Source: Pirellulales bacterium (GTDB taxonomy: Bacteria; Planctomycetota; Planctomycetia; Pirellulales; JAICIG01). From it: a DNA stretch of 64,000 nucleotides. Position 1 is the stretch's first letter. Each line of letters starts with the position of its first letter. A model generated the notes under the pieces. The model did not search any database. It was not told the origin of the DNA and was given only the letters and a program-made list of their open reading frames with translations. The stretch spans positions 44,674-108,673 of the forward strand of contig DATLUO010000281.1 of assembly GCA_035533075.1 (NCBI GenBank), given 5' to 3'. Positions 9,450 to 18,223 of this stretch are shown here, in pieces. The position numbers and the translations under genes were made by a program.

Positions 9450-9809
9450 TTACTTATCGACCCACTCGACGGGCTGCGGCTGGATGGTGTCGGCCGGCCG
9501 CGCTCCCGCGTCTTGGCGGCCGCTGCCCGCCAGCCGGCTGATGGCTTGGACCGTAATGTCATGGTCGCACGTCATTTGGCAGCTCAACCGCACGCCGGTA
9601 AGGCCGCGGGCGGCAAGCACGTTCTTTTCCGCCGCGGTCATTTTTTCCGGCTCTCCGGCAACGAAGTGGACGCGGCAGGTGGTGCATCGGGCGTTTCCGC
9701 CGCAGGCATGGAGCTGGTCGATGCCGGCCTCGTCTTCCAACGCCAGCACCAGCCGCTTGCCCGCGGGCACTTCGAATTCTCCCACGCCTTCCACGGTCAG
9801 CTTGGGCAT
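9450..9809 (-). CDS. 2Fe-2S ferredoxin
   Basis: 119 aa from ATG 9809, chosen because GGAGAGGAG lies just upstream; the open frame continues further but without ferredoxin-like sequence. The cluster ligands are HACGGNARCTTC (C-x5-C-x2-C) with a fourth Cys in VRLSCQ, the spacing seen in adrenodoxin-like and bacterial 2Fe-2S ferredoxins. The C-terminal tail (GSGRQDAGARPADTIQPQ) is a polar extension. It should carry single electrons in the cytoplasm; the partner is unknown. It sits between the beta-flower gene and the VTT-domain gene. Confidence 0.92.
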   Translation of the reverse strand: MPKLTVEGVGEFEVPAGKRLVLALEDEAGIDQLHACGGNARCTTCRVHFVAGEPEKMTAAEKNVLAARGLTGVRLSCQMTCDHDITVQAISRLAGSGRQDAGARPADTIQPQPVEWVDK

Positions 9810-9834
9810 CGCGGTTTCTCCTCTCCAAGTGGTG

Positions 9835-10122
9835 TCAAAAATCCGGGTCTTGCCAATCACTGAGATCGAGGCCCGTTCGATCGGCAAGCCGGGAGTGGGC
9901 CACGTTCTCTCCCCGCGGGTGCGGGCCGGAATGGTTGGCGTGCGGCCCCGGCGCGCGCCCGATCCAATCCGCCTGATAAATCTCTCCGAGGTATTTTCCG
10001 GTGGTCGAGTAGGCCGTGGTGCCGGCTAAAAAACCGACGTACTGGCCGAGGTGGTCATACAGCGCGTCGTTGGAATACCAACCGGCGAACATGCCCGATC
10101 GCAACTTCCAGACCGGCGTCAT
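9835..10122 (-). CDS. small 4-fold beta-flower-like protein
   Basis: 95 aa from ATG 10122, preceded by GCGAGG. Residues 1-50 contain repeated short strands with the pattern LYDHLGQYVGFL / AYSTTGKYLGEIY, like the repeats of bacterial 4-fold beta-flower proteins. The second half is a polar, H/P/G-rich tail (RAPGPHANHSGPHPRGEN) ending LDLSDWQDPDF. Function of that family is not known. It is first in the unit with the ferredoxin and VTT protein, 25 bp before the ferredoxin start. Confidence 0.6.
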   Translation of the reverse strand: MTPVWKLRSGMFAGWYSNDALYDHLGQYVGFLAGTTAYSTTGKYLGEIYQADWIGRAPGPHANHSGPHPRGENVAHSRLADRTGLDLSDWQDPDF

Positions 10123-10204
10123 CCGAGCCTCGCGGACTGATAGAACCCTTTGTTGATCGACGCCTGAATGGTATCGGTCGCGGGTCAAGTTGTCCAGGAA
10201 AACC

Positions 10205-10233
10205 TGGCAATCGTGGCGACGGCAGCTTACAAT
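10205..10233 (+). promoter_or_regulatory. possible sigma-70-type promoter for the zinc-ribbon/HEAT gene
   Basis: A TACAAT hexamer at 10228-10233 has TGGCAA 17 bp upstream (10205-10210). The -10 matches well and the -35 poorly. It lies 80 bp before the ATG at 10313. Weak support. Confidence 0.3.
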
Positions 10234-10312
10234 AACGGTCGTTCGTGCGGAACGGAGCGAGGCATTGGATGTTCCCACACGTCGTGGGAGTCACTACCGA
10301 GAGGCCACGCCC

Positions 10313-11596
10313 ATGTCGATCTCCGTTGTTTGTCAGTGCGGAAAGAAGTTTCAGGCCAAGGACGAGCACGCGGGTGCGAAAACGAAGTGCCCGGTGTGCG
10401 GGCAGCCGTTGACCATTCCCAGGCCCGGCGGCGGCAAGCCGTCACCTGCAAGTTCCACCGCACGCGCCCCCGATGCGCCTCAAAGGCCGCTGGCGAGCAC
10501 CCCCGCGCCCGTCGCCGCGCCCCCCGCCTATGAAGGCAAGCGGATTGCCGATTGGCTCGACCTCTTGCAAGTCGATGATCCGGCGGCCCGCAAGCACGCG
10601 ACCGAGGTGCTGGCCACGATCGGCCCTGAAGCGGGCACCGAACTGCCGGTCTTCATCGAGCGTCTCGAAGCCGAGCACGTGTTGATGCGGCACTGGGCGG
10701 TGAGCTGCCTGGAAAGAATCGGACCGGCGGCGCGGCCGGCGATCGACGCGTTGGTGAAGCGATTGGACGACGAAGAGCCACTGATTCGAGAACGCAGCGC
10801 CGCGGCCCTGGAGCGAATCGAGCCGGCGTGCGCGGCCTTCGCGGCCCGCCTGCGCCGGGGGTTGAGCGACAAAAACTCCGCGAAGCGCGTCTCGGCGGTG
10901 GCCACGTTTCGCCGCGAGATGAAAACGCTGGGCATTTCTCGCTGCCGCTTTTGGGCATGTAGCTGCGGCAGCGTGTTTGAAAAAGACGATCTCGAGGAAC
11001 GGCTCAGGCTGCTGGCCGACGGCGAGGAGATTGAATGGGAAGGTACGCGCGGTTGCAAGAAGTGCGGCCAGAGCCATGCCCTGCGTGACGTTTACGCGGG
11101 CAAGCATGATGTGCCGCGAAAATTCTGGCCGCAGTTGATCAAGCGCTTTGGCGACCGCGTGCAGGTGCCCGACGATCTGTTGGCCGACGCTTCGCAAGAA
11201 CCGCAGAGCTATGAAATCAGCGACAGCCAGATGATGGATGTGTTGGCATTAGGCCTGTCGGCCATGCCGTCAACGATGCCCGTGATTCCGGCGTCGCTGG
11301 ACCTGTCCGACGACGCGGGCTATGCCCTGGCCGAGCCTGCGCCGGCACACGCCACGCCGCCCCACCTGGAAACCGACGACGCGGACCAGGAGATGGTGCC
11401 CGGCGCCATCGTCCGCAAGTCGGGCAACTACAAGTGTACGGCCTGCCATAAGATGCGCATGTCGCAGAGCAAGAGTGCTCTGAAACTTGGCCCGGCGGTA
11501 CAGACCAAAACGGTGATGAAACACTTCAAAGCCGGACGTGCCTTTTCCGAGTGCCCGCATTGCGGCGATCTGACGGAGTGGCAGTTTGTGGAGTAA
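10313..11596 (+). CDS. zinc-ribbon and HEAT-repeat protein
   Basis: 427 aa from ATG 10313 with GAGAGG upstream. The N-terminus is a zinc ribbon (VVCQCGKKFQAKDEHAG, then CPVCG: two CxC/CxxC knuckles) of the kind found at the start of many planctomycete proteins. A P/A-rich linker follows, then two or three HEAT-like repeats at about 75-200. A second Cys-rich module (CRFWACSCGSVFEKDD ... CKKCGQSH) and a third near the C-terminus (YKCTACHKMRMSQ ... CPHCGDLTEW) give three zinc-binding modules in one protein. No enzyme domain visible; a protein- or nucleic-acid-binding role is inferred. Confidence 0.78.
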   Translation: MSISVVCQCGKKFQAKDEHAGAKTKCPVCGQPLTIPRPGGGKPSPASSTARAPDAPQRPLASTPAPVAAPPAYEGKRIADWLDLLQVDDPAARKHATEVLATIGPEAGTELPVFIERLEAEHVLMRHWAVSCLERIGPAARPAIDALVKRLDDEEPLIRERSAAALERIEPACAAFAARLRRGLSDKNSAKRVSAVATFRREMKTLGISRCRFWACSCGSVFEKDDLEERLRLLADGEEIEWEGTRGCKKCGQSHALRDVYAGKHDVPRKFWPQLIKRFGDRVQVPDDLLADASQEPQSYEISDSQMMDVLALGLSAMPSTMPVIPASLDLSDDAGYALAEPAPAHATPPHLETDDADQEMVPGAIVRKSGNYKCTACHKMRMSQSKSALKLGPAVQTKTVMKHFKAGRAFSECPHCGDLTEWQFVE

Positions 11597-11641
11597 ACGC
11601 CGTGCCGCTGGCCGAAGTAGTCCGCTTCACGCGGGCCAGGT

Positions 11642-13012
11642 CTACCCGCTCAGCAGCAACCACTTGGCGATGGCAAAGTAGGCGACGATGCCCGTGACGT
11701 CGACCAGGCTGGCCAGTACGGGGTTCGACATCAAGGCGGGATCGAAGCCGGTGCGCTTGAGCAAGAGCGGTAACAACGCGCCGACCAAATTGCCCCACAG
11801 GACAACCACGGCTACGGCGGCCGCCACCACGATCGAGAGCTTCACCGGGTCGAGACCGTCCAACTTCGTGCGGTCGGTCAAATAGGCGCGCAGAAATCCG
11901 ACCAATGCCAGGGCCAGCCCCAACGACGCGCCCATCAAGATTTCATGCCACAGCACGCGGAACCAGTCGCTCGGCCTGACTTCGTCCAGCGCCAGCGCAC
12001 GTGTGATCAACGTCGTCGATTGCGAACCGCAGTTGCCGCCCGCTGAAATAATCAATGGCAGGAAAAACACGAGCGCCGGCAATCCCTTAAGCACCGGTTC
12101 GTAAATTTCCAAAGCGCTCGCGGTCAAGAAGCCGGCCACGAACAAGATTGCCAGCCACATCACCCGCTTGCCCCACAGCGTGGCAAACGGCGTGCGGAGG
12201 TAGCTGTCGCCCAAGGGTTCCACGCCGCCCAGGCGGTAGACGTCTTCAGTCGCCTCGTCGACGATCACGTCGATCACGTCGTCGTGGGTCACGATGCCGA
12301 CCAGCCGGCCGTGGGCATCGACGATGGGCAGGGCAATCAAGTCGTATTCCCTTAGTTTCTGTGCCGCCAGCTCGCGGTCTTCGTCGACGGTGGCCGACAC
12401 GACCTCGGTCTGCATGATCTGCGAGACGGGCCGTTGCGGCGGCGCCAGAATCAGGTCCTTCAGCGAGACGAAGCCGATCAAGCGCCGCTCGTCGTCGAGC
12501 ACGTAAGAGTAGTAAATCGTCTCGCGATCGGGGGCCACGTGACGCAGCCGGTCGATGGCCTGGGCCGCGGTCATTTCGGCCGGCAAGGTGGCGTAGTCGC
12601 TGGTCATCACCGCGCCGGTCGTCCCTTCTTGGTAGGAGGCCAGCGTGCGGATGTCTTCGCGTTCGGCATGGGCCAACAGCGGCATGATCTGCTCGACCCG
12701 CTCCGTCGGCAGCCGGCTCACCAGGTCGGCCCGTTCGTCGTGCGACATGTAGGTGAGCAAGGCCGCCAGCGTGCCCCGCTGCATCAAGCCCGTCACGCCG
12801 TCCTGCAAATCCGGCTCAAGGTAGGAGAACACGGCCGCCCGCTCGCGGCCGTCGAGCAGATGGAGCACGAACACGACTTCGTCGGGCTTGAGATCGTCGA
12901 GCAATTCGGCCGAATCGGCCGGATGATGGCCCACGAAGAACTCGCGCAGCCCGACCTCGTTTCGCTCGATGATGAGCTCGCGAAGATCGGGCGCCAGCAG
13001 GGGATTCCGCAT
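11642..13012 (-). CDS. mgtE: MgtE magnesium transporter
   Basis: 456 aa, normal family length and domain order: an N-terminal superhelical MgtE_N domain (about 1-125, with HHPADSAELLDDL), a CBS pair (about 130-255, with TSDYATLPAEMTA and GIVTHDDVIDV), and a five-helix C-terminal channel (about 285-456, containing ISAGGNCGSQSTTLITRALA). The GGNxGSQ motif is the family pore signature. It imports Mg2+ with gating by the cytosolic N and CBS domains. The next two genes upstream on the same strand encode AI-2E family permeases, with a 56-bp gap. Confidence 0.95.
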   Translation of the reverse strand: MRNPLLAPDLRELIIERNEVGLREFFVGHHPADSAELLDDLKPDEVVFVLHLLDGRERAAVFSYLEPDLQDGVTGLMQRGTLAALLTYMSHDERADLVSRLPTERVEQIMPLLAHAEREDIRTLASYQEGTTGAVMTSDYATLPAEMTAAQAIDRLRHVAPDRETIYYSYVLDDERRLIGFVSLKDLILAPPQRPVSQIMQTEVVSATVDEDRELAAQKLREYDLIALPIVDAHGRLVGIVTHDDVIDVIVDEATEDVYRLGGVEPLGDSYLRTPFATLWGKRVMWLAILFVAGFLTASALEIYEPVLKGLPALVFFLPLIISAGGNCGSQSTTLITRALALDEVRPSDWFRVLWHEILMGASLGLALALVGFLRAYLTDRTKLDGLDPVKLSIVVAAAVAVVVLWGNLVGALLPLLLKRTGFDPALMSNPVLASLVDVTGIVAYFAIAKWLLLSG

Positions 13013-13067
13013 GGTATGGAAAAAAGGGAGTGGAACGGACCCGCGAGAATTCTAGCGTGCAACGGCC

Positions 13068-14264
13068 TTACGATACATGGCCATTCAGCACCTTTTCGGC
13101 TTCTTCGACGATGGCCGCCAAGCGATCGACCAGGCTGGTGGCGTCGAAGCCGGGCCGCTTTGATCGCGACAACGCGGCGCGCAGCGACGCGAGCCGTTCG
13201 TCGTAAGAGCGGGCGGTGGGCCTTTGGGGGACCGGCTCCATCCGCATGCGCATCCATTGGCTGCCGGCGATCTGCAGGGCCGCCGCCAGCGGCGCTCCCA
13301 GCAGAATGCCCGGCAGGCCGGCGATTTCCGCCATGCCAAAAATGACCACCGCCGTAATCAACGCGTTATAGCGTCGCCGGTCGAAAAACCTAGGTTCCAC
13401 GAACCATTGCAAGGCCAGCAACACGAGCAAGGTGTAGAGCAAGGCCAGCACCGTCACACCCCACGCCGTATGCGGACCGAGAACGATCGCCGGCAGCGAC
13501 AACAGCAACACCGCCGTCGCCGCCAGCAGCACGCCGATCCACGGGATCAGCCACGCCGCGGCGCCCACCAGCGCCAGCAACAGCGGATAACGCTCGCCCA
13601 GCGCCCGGTAGCCGATCCACAACAACACACCGGCCGCCAGGCTTTGCACCGCTTCGCTGCGCAGATAGGCCCCCACATCGTCCTCGACCGATCGCCACAA
13701 CTGGCGGGCGGACGTGCGCCGCTCGAGCGGCAAAAGCGACAGCCAGAGTCGCTCGAAGTGTACCTGATCGATCGACCAATAAACGCTGAGGAACAGTACG
13801 ATTACGAAGTCGACCGAGACGGCAATCAAGTCGAAGGTGGCGCCGACGACGGTGTGCAGCAAGGCCGCCCCCGGTTCGCCGGCCAGGGCGGCGAAAAAGT
13901 CGTCGGGCGCCGGCAGCCGCGCGGCGATCGCCCGCTGCACCCGGCCGCCGTCGCGCCACTCGTCGAAGGCGGTTTGATAGGCGCTGACGAAATCGTCGCC
14001 CAGGCGCTGAATCTCGTTGAGAACCGGGCCATAGCCGAGCACCAGCAGAAGTGCCAGTGATCCGAACACCAACAGGTAGGCGCAGCCGATGGCCGGAGGA
14101 CGCGCCAACCGGAGGCGCACCAGCCAGGCGGTCGTCGGACGCAGCGACGCCGCGATGGCCAGCGACGCGGCGAACAGCAACGCCGCTCCGCGCAACAGCC
14201 AGACGAGGTAAATGCCGGTCAGCACTGCCAGAACGACGACCGTATTAAGTGCCAGACGCGCCAT
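13068..14264 (-). CDS. AI-2E family transporter, second of a tandem pair
   Basis: 398 aa from ATG 14264 (MARLALNTVVVLAVLTGIYL), 7 bp after the stop of the upstream homologue. It has the PerM/YhhQ-type AI-2E family pattern: paired N-terminal helices, a soluble segment (about 60-150), then a C-terminal bundle with LALVGAAAWLIPWIGVLLAA and GMAEIAGLPGILLGAPLAAAL. Proteins of this family include transporters of autoinducer-2 and Na+(Li+)/H+ antiporters, so the substrate is open. The C-terminus is a cytosolic charged tail. It is more divergent than its neighbour. Confidence 0.85.
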   Translation of the reverse strand: MARLALNTVVVLAVLTGIYLVWLLRGAALLFAASLAIAASLRPTTAWLVRLRLARPPAIGCAYLLVFGSLALLLVLGYGPVLNEIQRLGDDFVSAYQTAFDEWRDGGRVQRAIAARLPAPDDFFAALAGEPGAALLHTVVGATFDLIAVSVDFVIVLFLSVYWSIDQVHFERLWLSLLPLERRTSARQLWRSVEDDVGAYLRSEAVQSLAAGVLLWIGYRALGERYPLLLALVGAAAWLIPWIGVLLAATAVLLLSLPAIVLGPHTAWGVTVLALLYTLLVLLALQWFVEPRFFDRRRYNALITAVVIFGMAEIAGLPGILLGAPLAAALQIAGSQWMRMRMEPVPQRPTARSYDERLASLRAALSRSKRPGFDATSLVDRLAAIVEEAEKVLNGHVS

Positions 14265-14271
14265 GACGATG

Positions 14272-15552
14272 CTAGGGTTGCTTGAGCGACGGCCCTTCGA
14301 ACGCGGTTTTGACCGAGGCGGCCAGCAAGGCGCGATCGAGATCGACGGCCAGCGACTCGACCGATTCTTCAACGCGGTCGCTGCGAGGAGTGGCCGCGCT
14401 TTCTTTCTGCCGGATCTGCTGTTGAACGTCGCGCAGCAGTTCGCGGATCTGATAGCGCAGCAGGCTGAGAACGTCGCGGCCCGCGGGCTCGGGTACGTCG
14501 CTGGCCTCGGTCCGAAAGACCCAGCGGTCGAGCAGAAGCTGAATGACGGCCGCCATGGGGATCGCCAGCACCGCGCCGGGCAAGCCGAGCAACGCGCTGA
14601 AGCCCGCGATCGCCAGCAGCGTCACGATGGCGTTGACCCCCACCGAGCGGTCCATAATCCGCGGCACCAAGACATTGCTTTCGATCTGCTGCAACACCAC
14701 CACCGCGCCCAACACCCACAGCGCCGTCGAGGTGCTGACCGAGAGGGCCACCAGCAAGGCGGGAACCGCCCACAAGATCGGCCCGAACACCGGCACGGCT
14801 TCCAGCACGCCGGCCACCAAGGCCAGCGACAGGGCGTACGGCACCCCGAGCAGCCAATACGTCGCCAGCACCATCGAGGCCATGATCAGGCAAAGAAAGC
14901 CTTGGCCGCGGAGGTAGGCGCCGATCTTGGCTTCGATCTCGTCGATCAGTTGCCGCGCTCTTTCGCGGCGTGACGTCGGAACGAGCAACAGGAACGAGCG
15001 GATGGTGCGGTCGCCGTAGACCGACCAGTAAAACGCCAAGAGCGCAACGGCCACGACAAGGTAGACGCCCCTCACGACCAGCGCCGCATAGTCTAAAGCC
15101 TGCCCCACCGCGCTGATTGTCTCTTCGGCCGACGGCGGGGCTCCTTCATCGATGCGAAGCCTCAGCGGAAGCTGCTCGGCGAACCGCGCCACGAATTCGT
15201 TGGGAACATGCATCAAGTAGTCGCGGAGCTGTTGATAATCGTGCGGTAATTGGTCCAGCAGCGATCCAGCCTGTTGCCAAACGAAGGGCAGTCCGAGCAG
15301 GGCGACGGCCGCCAGCGAGCCACCCACGGCCAGGTAGACCGCCACCGACGCCACGCCCCGCGACATGCCCCTTCGTCGCAGCAACTCGACGAGCGGGTTG
15401 AGCGCCATGGCCAGCACGATGCCCACCAGCAGTAGGAACAGAACCGTGCTGAAATAATAGAGCAACAAGAAGATGCTTACGACGCCCGCCACCACCAAAG
15501 TGCCGGCGGCAACTTGTCGCGGAGGCCATAGACATGGATCAGCGTCGGGCAT
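14272..15552 (-). CDS. AI-2E family transporter, first of a tandem pair
   Basis: 426 aa, with N-terminal helices (about 13-60), a helix at 70-90, a soluble loop at about 95-155, and a C-terminal bundle containing VAGVLEAVPVFGPILWAVPA, DRSVGVNAIVTLLAIAGFSA and LGLPGAVLAIPMAAVIQLLL, the characteristic AI-2E family segments. A long charged C-terminal tail (RQKESAATPRSDRVEESVES) is cytosolic. It lies immediately before the second copy, suggesting an ancient tandem duplication or a heteromeric pair. Confidence 0.87.
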   Translation of the reverse strand: MPDADPCLWPPRQVAAGTLVVAGVVSIFLLLYYFSTVLFLLLVGIVLAMALNPLVELLRRRGMSRGVASVAVYLAVGGSLAAVALLGLPFVWQQAGSLLDQLPHDYQQLRDYLMHVPNEFVARFAEQLPLRLRIDEGAPPSAEETISAVGQALDYAALVVRGVYLVVAVALLAFYWSVYGDRTIRSFLLLVPTSRRERARQLIDEIEAKIGAYLRGQGFLCLIMASMVLATYWLLGVPYALSLALVAGVLEAVPVFGPILWAVPALLVALSVSTSTALWVLGAVVVLQQIESNVLVPRIMDRSVGVNAIVTLLAIAGFSALLGLPGAVLAIPMAAVIQLLLDRWVFRTEASDVPEPAGRDVLSLLRYQIRELLRDVQQQIRQKESAATPRSDRVEESVESLAVDLDRALLAASVKTAFEGPSLKQP

Positions 15553-15673
15553 GGTGGTGGCGGGTGAGTCGTGGCTTGACGCGTAGGCCGGACTTTCCAG
15601 CCTGACCTACGAAAAGTACGGCATGCACTTTGCAGAAATTGCGCCGGATGCTTGAATTCTGGAGGTCGCAATC

Positions 15674-16360
15674 ATGATCTGTGCCGCACGCCAGGCCGCT
15701 CTGTGGACCACGAGCGAAGCCATGTTGGAGTCGCGAGAAATCCACGCGGTCCTGTCGCTCTCTCCGGACGCCTTTGGGCTCGTGGGCATGTTTTACACCA
15801 GCGGCGAAAGCCGGCGGGCCGCGGTCCAGCAGGCCATCGCCGCGTCGCTCGAAAAACTGGGCATGGGCGTCTGCCGCGTCGAGTTGCTCGATGCGGAAGA
15901 AGCGGAGCAACCGGGAAAGCACCGCGACGTCGGCCTGCTGGCCGACCGCATGCACGCCACGCTCGATATTCTGGCCACCCGCTCCGACACCCGTCGCCTG
16001 CCGTTGGCGATCTTGGCCAGCGAGGCCGCGGTGCCGGCGGCCATCGCCGTGGCCAACAGCCGGCCGCGTCAGGTGAATACGGTGGTGGCCTGTTACGGCC
16101 GGCCCGACCAGGCACCCGTTGATCTCGCGACGGCCACCGTGCCCACGCTGTTGGTCGTGCCCAGCAAGGATGCCGCCTTGGTCGCGCGCAACGAGCGCGT
16201 CTTCGAGCAGCTCAATTGCGCCAGCCAACTGGCGGTGATCGTCGGCGCCAGCCGCCAGTTCAGTGAGCCGGGCACGCTCGTGGCCTGCGACTATGTGGTG
16301 CAGCAGTGGTGCGAGCGTCAACTGCGATCGGCCGCGCGGTCTCCCAAGTCGCGCTGTTGA
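15674..16360 (+). CDS. dienelactone-hydrolase-like alpha/beta protein, catalytic His missing
   Basis: 228 aa from ATG 15674 with a strong GGAGG upstream. The sequence follows the alpha/beta-hydrolase fold of the DLH-like family often fused to phosphoribosyltransferases: strand-nucleophile region LAILASEAAVPAAIAVA (Ser116 in the elbow position), VACYGRPDQA, and the acid region TLLVVPSKDAALVARN (Asp166). The position where family members have GATHLFEEPG reads GASRQFSEPG, so the catalytic His is Arg194. It may be non-catalytic or use another residue. It is monocistronic. Confidence 0.6.
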   Translation: MICAARQAALWTTSEAMLESREIHAVLSLSPDAFGLVGMFYTSGESRRAAVQQAIAASLEKLGMGVCRVELLDAEEAEQPGKHRDVGLLADRMHATLDILATRSDTRRLPLAILASEAAVPAAIAVANSRPRQVNTVVACYGRPDQAPVDLATATVPTLLVVPSKDAALVARNERVFEQLNCASQLAVIVGASRQFSEPGTLVACDYVVQQWCERQLRSAARSPKSRC

Positions 16361-16432
16361 GCGCGGCAACGTCTCTCGATGATTTTGTCAAGCCTGAAAA
16401 ACCGGCCGCGTCGATGAGTGAGAAAAGTCTCT

Positions 16433-16460
16433 TTGTGCTCTCGGCCACCAAGCTTATAAT
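16433..16460 (+). promoter_or_regulatory. sigma-70-type promoter upstream of the DUF2617 gene
   Basis: TTGTGC (16433-16438), 16-bp spacer, perfect TATAAT (16455-16460), 65 bp before the GTG start at 16526. Seen directly in the sequence; not tested. Confidence 0.6.
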
Positions 16461-16525
16461 GGGGCCTTCGTTTGCCGCCGCCGAGCGGCGCACCAGAACT
16501 GAGTTAACCCGGGGGAAACGGCGCC

Positions 16526-17068
16526 GTGCTTTCTGTTCGACCGAAGATCGCCGAGTTGGTGTTCCAGCTTTATGGCCGCTCACTGCATCCGGAGTTGTTC
16601 GAGATTCATGCTTCGCGCACCGTGCGGCGCGGTGATTATGAGGCGACCGTCAACATCACCAGCGCGGGCCATGTCGTCTGCTGGCGGTATCACGGCCTGA
16701 TCCTCACCGAGGTTGCCACGGCGGCCAACCACCCGCTGCCGCAGAAACGGCGGTTGCTCAGTCATCGTTTGAAAGGCGAACGCAGCGACCGCGTGGAATG
16801 CCGCGGCGGCGCGACCTACCAGGTCAACTTCCAGTTGGAACCGGTCGAGCCGGAGGTGTTCTGGACGTTTCAGCAGGAGTTGTGCCACGATGGCGAGCGG
16901 CAGGGAATGTTGTTCCGCTTCAACTCCAGCGGCCGCATGGCCTTGGGCGCGCTGAGCTATGTCCACGTCGAAACGCGCAATCGCAGCCTGTCGGTGCAGG
17001 CGTTTCACACCTTCCCCGACGATTACGCCGTCGTCAAGAGCCAGTCGCTGTTCGAGATTCCCAAGTAG
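16526..17068 (+). CDS. DUF2617 family protein
   Basis: 180 aa from GTG 16526, preceded by GGGGGAAA. The sequence is soluble and shows the conserved text of the DUF2617 family, for example FEIHASRTV, NHPLPQKRRLLSHRLKGERS and QAFHTFPDDYAVVKSQSLFE. No signal peptide, no membrane segment and no recognised catalytic motif. Function unknown. It is convergent with the following small gene. Confidence 0.8.
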   Translation: MLSVRPKIAELVFQLYGRSLHPELFEIHASRTVRRGDYEATVNITSAGHVVCWRYHGLILTEVATAANHPLPQKRRLLSHRLKGERSDRVECRGGATYQVNFQLEPVEPEVFWTFQQELCHDGERQGMLFRFNSSGRMALGALSYVHVETRNRSLSVQAFHTFPDDYAVVKSQSLFEIPK

Positions 17069-17072
17069 CGGG

Positions 17073-17243
17073 TCATTGCCGGGCCAGTGACTGCAACGTC
17101 GCGGCCTGGCCCCGATAACGTTCGGCACGGTGCAAATATCGTTTCTGCCGGGGCTTGCTGCCCGACTGCTTCGCCAGGCTTTCATACTTTTCGGCCAGCG
17201 CCAGCTTGACTTCTACGAGCGTCTTCTTCTTCACGGTCGTCAT
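17073..17243 (-). CDS. 56-aa basic small protein
   Basis: ATG at 17243 with a strong AAGGAGAG ribosome site, ending TGA at 17073-17075, four bases after the convergent DUF2617 stop. The 56-aa product starts MTTVKKKTLVEVKLALAEKY and ends YRGQAATLQSLARQ: highly basic and predicted to be two helices. The good ribosome site and protein-like composition make it a likely real gene. No family recognised; a nucleic-acid-binding role is only a guess from charge. Confidence 0.6.
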   Translation of the reverse strand: MTTVKKKTLVEVKLALAEKYESLAKQSGSKPRQKRYLHRAERYRGQAATLQSLARQ

Positions 17244-17306
17244 TGTTTCTCTCCTTGGTTGTCTCGGAATGGTTTTATAGTGGACGTTGCGGCGATTCGC
17301 CAGAGC

Positions 17307-18221
17307 TCAATTCGCAGGGCCCGAGAGGCACAGCGCCGCGAAACTGCTGGCGTTCAGGCAAAAATGAAGCGTCACCGACGGCATCAGGCGGTGCGTCTGC
17401 TGATAGAGATAGCCGAGTGCCAGCGCGAAAAAGAACAGCGGCACCGCGTCGGCGCCGTGTCCCAGATGCAGGAGGGCGAACACCAGCGAACTGACGATAA
17501 TGGCACCGCGCCGCGGTTGCACTTGCGGAGCAGCCTCGCTATCGGCGGCGACGACGGGGTCGGGCGCTTGAAGCACGCGGACCGATTCGAGCCACCCTTG
17601 CAGCAACGCGCGAAACAAAAGCTCCTCCGCCAGCGGCGCGACGGCCACGGCCGACAGACCAGACAAAACGTACAGCAGCCAACTCGGATGCCGCTCGAGC
17701 ACTTCGATAATCGGATGTCGTTGGGTAACGAAAGCCGACAGTAGCGCCTGCAAGCCATAAATCGGCGCCGCAATCGCCGCGAAGGCGAGCAACCCAGCGC
17801 GAAGGTCGTCACGCACCGTCTCTCGGCGCCAGCCCAGATCGGACCAGGAGGCATCCGTGTGCGAAAGAATCCAGAGCAGGACGAAACCGATCGTCGCAAG
17901 GTTGCCTGCGGTATTCGACGCCAGGTCCAAAGCAAATTTGTCGGGGTCCGTCGAGTCAGGCGGAAGCGCCGCCAGCCGCGTGGCGTCGTCGGTCCAGCCG
18001 GCCGCGGACGCGATGACCGAACAGACCGTCCACAGCGCGCTTCTAGCGAAAACATAAAATACGATTACCATCAATAGGTCGAGGCCCCGCCACGGCACCG
18101 CCCGGCGCGGCGTCAAAGGCAGCATCGCCCGGCCCTGCCGCAGGCGATGGGCGATCAAGGTCCACGCCGCGACGCTCATGGCGAGCATCGCCAAAAAAAC
18201 GAGGGCGGTGGGCCAATTCAT
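17307..18221 (-). CDS. CPBP family intramembrane glutamic endopeptidase
   Basis: 304 aa from ATG 18221 (AGGTAGAT upstream). Multiple membrane helices; the CPBP/Abi hallmarks are EELLFR (199-204, motif EExxxR) and FALLHLGHG (motif FxxxH, His252), with a third near LHFCLNASS. These residues form the glutamate/histidine intramembrane protease site of the Rce1-like family. It starts 2 bp after the stop of the PQQ-propeller gene, so the two are cotranscribed. A role in membrane-protein processing is inferred. Confidence 0.88.
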   Translation of the reverse strand: MNWPTALVFLAMLAMSVAAWTLIAHRLRQGRAMLPLTPRRAVPWRGLDLLMVIVFYVFARSALWTVCSVIASAAGWTDDATRLAALPPDSTDPDKFALDLASNTAGNLATIGFVLLWILSHTDASWSDLGWRRETVRDDLRAGLLAFAAIAAPIYGLQALLSAFVTQRHPIIEVLERHPSWLLYVLSGLSAVAVAPLAEELLFRALLQGWLESVRVLQAPDPVVAADSEAAPQVQPRRGAIIVSSLVFALLHLGHGADAVPLFFFALALGYLYQQTHRLMPSVTLHFCLNASSFAALCLSGPAN

Positions 18222-18223
18222 AT

